Positions 61,352-64,000 of a stretch of 64,000 nucleotides of DNA are shown piece by piece; the first letter of the stretch is position 1; every line of letters begins with the position of its first letter. The notes beneath the pieces were generated by a model. The model ran no database searches. It saw nothing but the letters and a program-made list of their open reading frames with translations, and was not told the origin of the DNA. The translations under genes were made by a program, and so were the position numbers. Source of the DNA: Dyadobacter endophyticus. Lineage in GTDB: Bacteria > Bacteroidota > Bacteroidia > Cytophagales > Spirosomataceae. The DNA lies in NCBI RefSeq assembly GCF_014641595.1, contig NZ_BMIA01000003.1, forward strand, positions 1,054,001-1,118,000, written 5' to 3'.

Positions 61352-62632
61352 ATGCCATACTTATTCACCTCGGAGTCCGTATCTGAAGGACATCCTGACA
61401 AGGTAGCCGATCAAATATCAGATGCACTGATTGACAATTTTCTAGCATGGGATCCCACCAGTAAGGTAGCCTGCGAAACACTGGTGACGACCGGGCAGGT
61501 AGTTTTGGCCGGCGAGGTAAAGACCAACACCTATCTGGACGTTCAGAAGATCACCCGCGAAGTGATCAGAAGGATTGGTTACACGAAGAGTGAATACATG
61601 TTTGAAGCCAATTCCTGCGGTATCCTCTCGGCAATCCATGACCAGAGTGCGGATATTAACCAGGGGGTGGACCGCGCAGCAGCAGCCGAAGATTTCGAAT
61701 CGAAAGCGAATGCACAAGGAGCCGGTGACCAGGGTATGATGTTCGGGTATGCTACCCGCGAGACAGCGAATTATATGCCGCTTGCACTCGACCTGGCGCA
61801 CAAAATTCTGCAGGAAATGTCGGACATCCGCAATAACGAGCCATCATTGATCCCTTACCTGCGCCCTGACGCGAAATCACAGGTAACGATCGAATATAGC
61901 GACAACAACGTACCGCAACGCATCGATACTATTGTGGTTTCGACACAGCACGACGACTTCGATAGCGAAGAAGCAATGCTTGCGAAAATCAAAAGCGATA
62001 TCGTCAATATCGTAATCCCACGCGTGAAAGCGAAACTGACGCCGGAGCTGCAAAAACTGTTCACAGGCGACATTACCCACCATATCAACCCAACCGGAAA
62101 ATTTGTGATCGGTGGTCCTCACGGCGATACCGGTCTTACAGGCCGTAAAATCATCGTGGATACTTACGGCGGCAAAGGTGCACACGGTGGTGGTGCGTTC
62201 TCCGGAAAAGATCCTTCCAAAGTAGACCGTTCTGCGGCATATGCAACCCGCCATATTGCCAAAAACCTGGTTGCGGCAGGTCTGTGCGACGAAGTACTCG
62301 TTCAGGTTTCATACGCGATCGGTGTGGCCGAGCCTTGCGGTTTGTACATCAACACCTACGGAACTGCGAAAGTAGCTGAAAACGACGGGGCTATCGCGGA
62401 GAAAGTAAGCGAGATCTTCGACCTGCGCCCGTACGCGATCGAACAGCGCCTGAAACTGCGCAACCCTATCTATTCCGAAACAGCGGCATATGGCCACATG
62501 GGACGCAAGAATGAAATCGTTAAAAAATCGTTCAAAGGTGCCAACGGCGAAGAGAAAGAGGTCGAAGTTGAACTCTTTACCTGGGAGAAACTTGATTTCG
62601 TAGACAAAGTCAAAGCGAAATTCGCTCTTTAA
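61352..62632 (+). CDS. metK: S-adenosylmethionine synthetase
   Basis: A 426-residue MAT enzyme making SAM from methionine and ATP. N-terminal FTSESVSEGHPDKVADQISDALID (ATP-binding His), GAGDQGMMFGYA, the PPP-loop-like GGKGAHGGGAFSGKDPSKVDRSA and C-terminal SYAIGVAEP. Length is a little above the E. coli enzyme's 384, with an insert around residues 188-222 (YSDNNVPQRIDT to VIPRVKAKL) and a C-terminal acidic loop (ANGEEKEVEVELF), which resembles Bacteroidota forms. Followed by a strong terminator. Confidence 0.97.
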   Translation: MPYLFTSESVSEGHPDKVADQISDALIDNFLAWDPTSKVACETLVTTGQVVLAGEVKTNTYLDVQKITREVIRRIGYTKSEYMFEANSCGILSAIHDQSADINQGVDRAAAAEDFESKANAQGAGDQGMMFGYATRETANYMPLALDLAHKILQEMSDIRNNEPSLIPYLRPDAKSQVTIEYSDNNVPQRIDTIVVSTQHDDFDSEEAMLAKIKSDIVNIVIPRVKAKLTPELQKLFTGDITHHINPTGKFVIGGPHGDTGLTGRKIIVDTYGGKGAHGGGAFSGKDPSKVDRSAAYATRHIAKNLVAAGLCDEVLVQVSYAIGVAEPCGLYINTYGTAKVAENDGAIAEKVSEIFDLRPYAIEQRLKLRNPIYSETAAYGHMGRKNEIVKKSFKGANGEEKEVEVELFTWEKLDFVDKVKAKFAL

Positions 62633-62653
62633 GCCTTCGCTTATACCAATAAT

Positions 62654-62690
62654 AAAGAGGTCGGCACAGATGTCGGCCTCTTTTGTTTTT
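62654..62690 (+). terminator. Terminator of metK
   Basis: AAAGAGGTCGGCA (62654-62666) pairs with TGTCGGCCTCTTT (62671-62683) with two wobble pairs and a tetraloop; TTTGTTTTT follows. Confidence 0.9.
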
Positions 62691-62847
62691 AGGTACATTC
62701 TCAAAATAATGTTTTAAATATCAACTTTCGACATCATTTTTGAGGTTAGTATTGAATTTAAATCAAGCATTTGCCAATATTTGCAGCCAAACTCCGTTTT
62801 CACGGAACCACCCCATTAATCTAAACTGCGTTTTCCGCTTGCCCTCA

Positions 62848-63930
62848 ATGCAATATCAAAAAGTCAAATTCACGAATCCAGAGAAAAGTACGTTTTTCCC
62901 CACCCTCAGACAACGGGTCGATCAGTATTTCTCAACCAATGAAATTTGCAAGTCGGGCGGGTCCGGCATTATTTACAAAGCATTGTTTATGCTGAGCTTG
63001 TATCTGGTGCCATACATACTGATCCTTTCCAATCAGTTCGGCATGTTGGCCATGGCGGGTTTTGCTTTTGTGATGGGCCTTGGAGTGGCGGGAGTGGGCA
63101 TGTCGGTCATGCACGATGCCATTCACGGCTCGCTGGCGACATCCAATGTATTGAACAAGATCTTTGGCGCATCCATCTATCTGCTTGGCGGAAATGCCTA
63201 TAACTGGGAAGTTCAGCACAACAGGCTGCATCACACCTACACCAATATTCATGAAGTAGACGAGGATATCACCGGCAAGTTCCTGCTCAGGTTGTCCTAC
63301 CACGAAAAGCAGAAATTCATTCACCGCTTTCAGCACATCTACGCATTCTTCCTGTACAGCCTGATGACGCTGTCGTTCCTGTGGAAGGATTTCAAGGAAA
63401 TTTCGCTATTCAATAAAATGGCTGAATCGGGAATGACAAAGCCCTTTCCAAGAAAGGAACTGGTAAAATTGATATCGACCAAACTGGCCTATGTCGTATT
63501 TATATGTGTTATCCCGCTTAGCCTGACGTCCGTTACTTTCTCTCAATGGCTGATCGGCTTTCTGATCATGCACGGTACGGCCGGAATGATCCTTAGCACA
63601 GTATTTCAAATGGCGCACGTAGTAGAAGGTGCGGAGCAACCCGAACCCGACCACGCCGGTTGCATTGAAAACGCCTGGGCCGTTCACCAACTGCAAACCA
63701 CCTCTAATTTTGCCGGAAAAAACCGCATACTCTCGTGGTTTATCGGCGGCCTCGACTATCAGATAGAACACCACCTGTTCCCTTCCATTTCCCACATCCA
63801 CTACCACGCATTATCTCCCATTGTAAGAGCTACTGCACTGGAATTCGGATTGGTTTACAATGCAAAAGCCAATTTCGGCAACGCATTAAGCTCGCATGTG
63901 AGGATGCTAAAAAATATGGGAACGCGGTAA
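62848..63930 (+). CDS. Acyl-lipid/CoA fatty-acid desaturase
   Basis: A 360-residue membrane desaturase from the ATG at 62848; an in-frame TTG at 62740 would add 36 residues not typical of the family. Four or more membrane spans (LFMLSLYLVPYILIL, LAMAGFAFVMGLGVAGVGMSV, LAYVVFICVIPLSLTSVTF, WLIGFLIMHGTAGMIL). The three His boxes are MHDAIHGS, QHNRLHHTY and YQIEHHLFPS, all complete, with the third in QIEHH form as in front-end/linoleoyl-type enzymes. It introduces a double bond into acyl chains, at the inner membrane. Monocistronic after metK; 63931-64000 shows nothing further. Confidence 0.94.
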   Translation: MQYQKVKFTNPEKSTFFPTLRQRVDQYFSTNEICKSGGSGIIYKALFMLSLYLVPYILILSNQFGMLAMAGFAFVMGLGVAGVGMSVMHDAIHGSLATSNVLNKIFGASIYLLGGNAYNWEVQHNRLHHTYTNIHEVDEDITGKFLLRLSYHEKQKFIHRFQHIYAFFLYSLMTLSFLWKDFKEISLFNKMAESGMTKPFPRKELVKLISTKLAYVVFICVIPLSLTSVTFSQWLIGFLIMHGTAGMILSTVFQMAHVVEGAEQPEPDHAGCIENAWAVHQLQTTSNFAGKNRILSWFIGGLDYQIEHHLFPSISHIHYHALSPIVRATALEFGLVYNAKANFGNALSSHVRMLKNMGTR

Positions 63931-64000
63931 TCCGCATTCCCATCTATACTGAATTCTCCCCATCCACTCAAAAATGCGCCGGTTCTTCGAGCTCGCTATC

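Overview
The window looks like chromosomal DNA of a Bacteroidota member of the order Cytophagales, most like Dyadobacter/Spirosomaceae. Supporting signs are TAnnTTTG-type -7 promoter elements, few Shine-Dalgarno sites, TamL (the lipid-anchored TamA form), and families such as DUF6934, DUF4136, DUF4142, DUF1080, DUF4432 and GH130. The genus is an inference from gene content. No rRNA, tRNA, CRISPR array or insertion sequence was recognised.

Layout. 0-7.4 kb: a two-component system (kinase cut by the window start) divergent from a TolC/RND/adaptor efflux operon in which permease and adaptor are one reading frame. 7.4-7.8 kb: a decayed higBA toxin-antitoxin pair. 8.7-25.2 kb: a long minus-strand sugar-catabolic run. 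It holds a ribose-type ABC importer, two Gfo/Idh/MocA dehydrogenases, three TIM-barrel isomerase/epimerase genes, a cupin, DUF4432, an alpha/beta hydrolase, ThuA, DUF1080 and GH130. A plus-strand DUF6934 pair interrupts it, and short 7-bp-periodic repeats sit in several of its gene junctions. 25.3-30.8 kb: YceI, then a sulfatase / FAD oxidoreductase / formylglycine-generating enzyme / hydrolase operon. 31-37 kb: DUF4142, a response regulator / heme oxygenase / bacteriophytochrome operon, topoisomerase IB and a DUF2383 protein. 37-43.7 kb: LolA-like, FtsK, PyrD, a small chimeric-looking gene and a GH20 hexosaminidase. 44-54.8 kb: an outer-membrane receptor-like barrel, a LolA-like protein, TamB and TamL. 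54.8-64 kb: methylmalonyl-CoA epimerase, RsgA, a ROK regulator, Kdo transferase, a barrel-like protein, lipoyl synthase, MetK and a fatty-acid desaturase.

How it works together. The sugar cluster reads as export of GH130, ThuA and DUF1080 proteins to the periplasm, ABC import, then oxidation to 3-keto sugars and isomerisation or elimination in the cytoplasm. The sulfatase and its activating enzyme share an operon. Heme oxygenase supplies the chromophore for the adjacent phytochrome. The most unusual items are the RND-adaptor fusion, the heptad repeats in the sugar operon, and two separate small genes that look like in-frame internal deletions of toxin-antitoxin modules.
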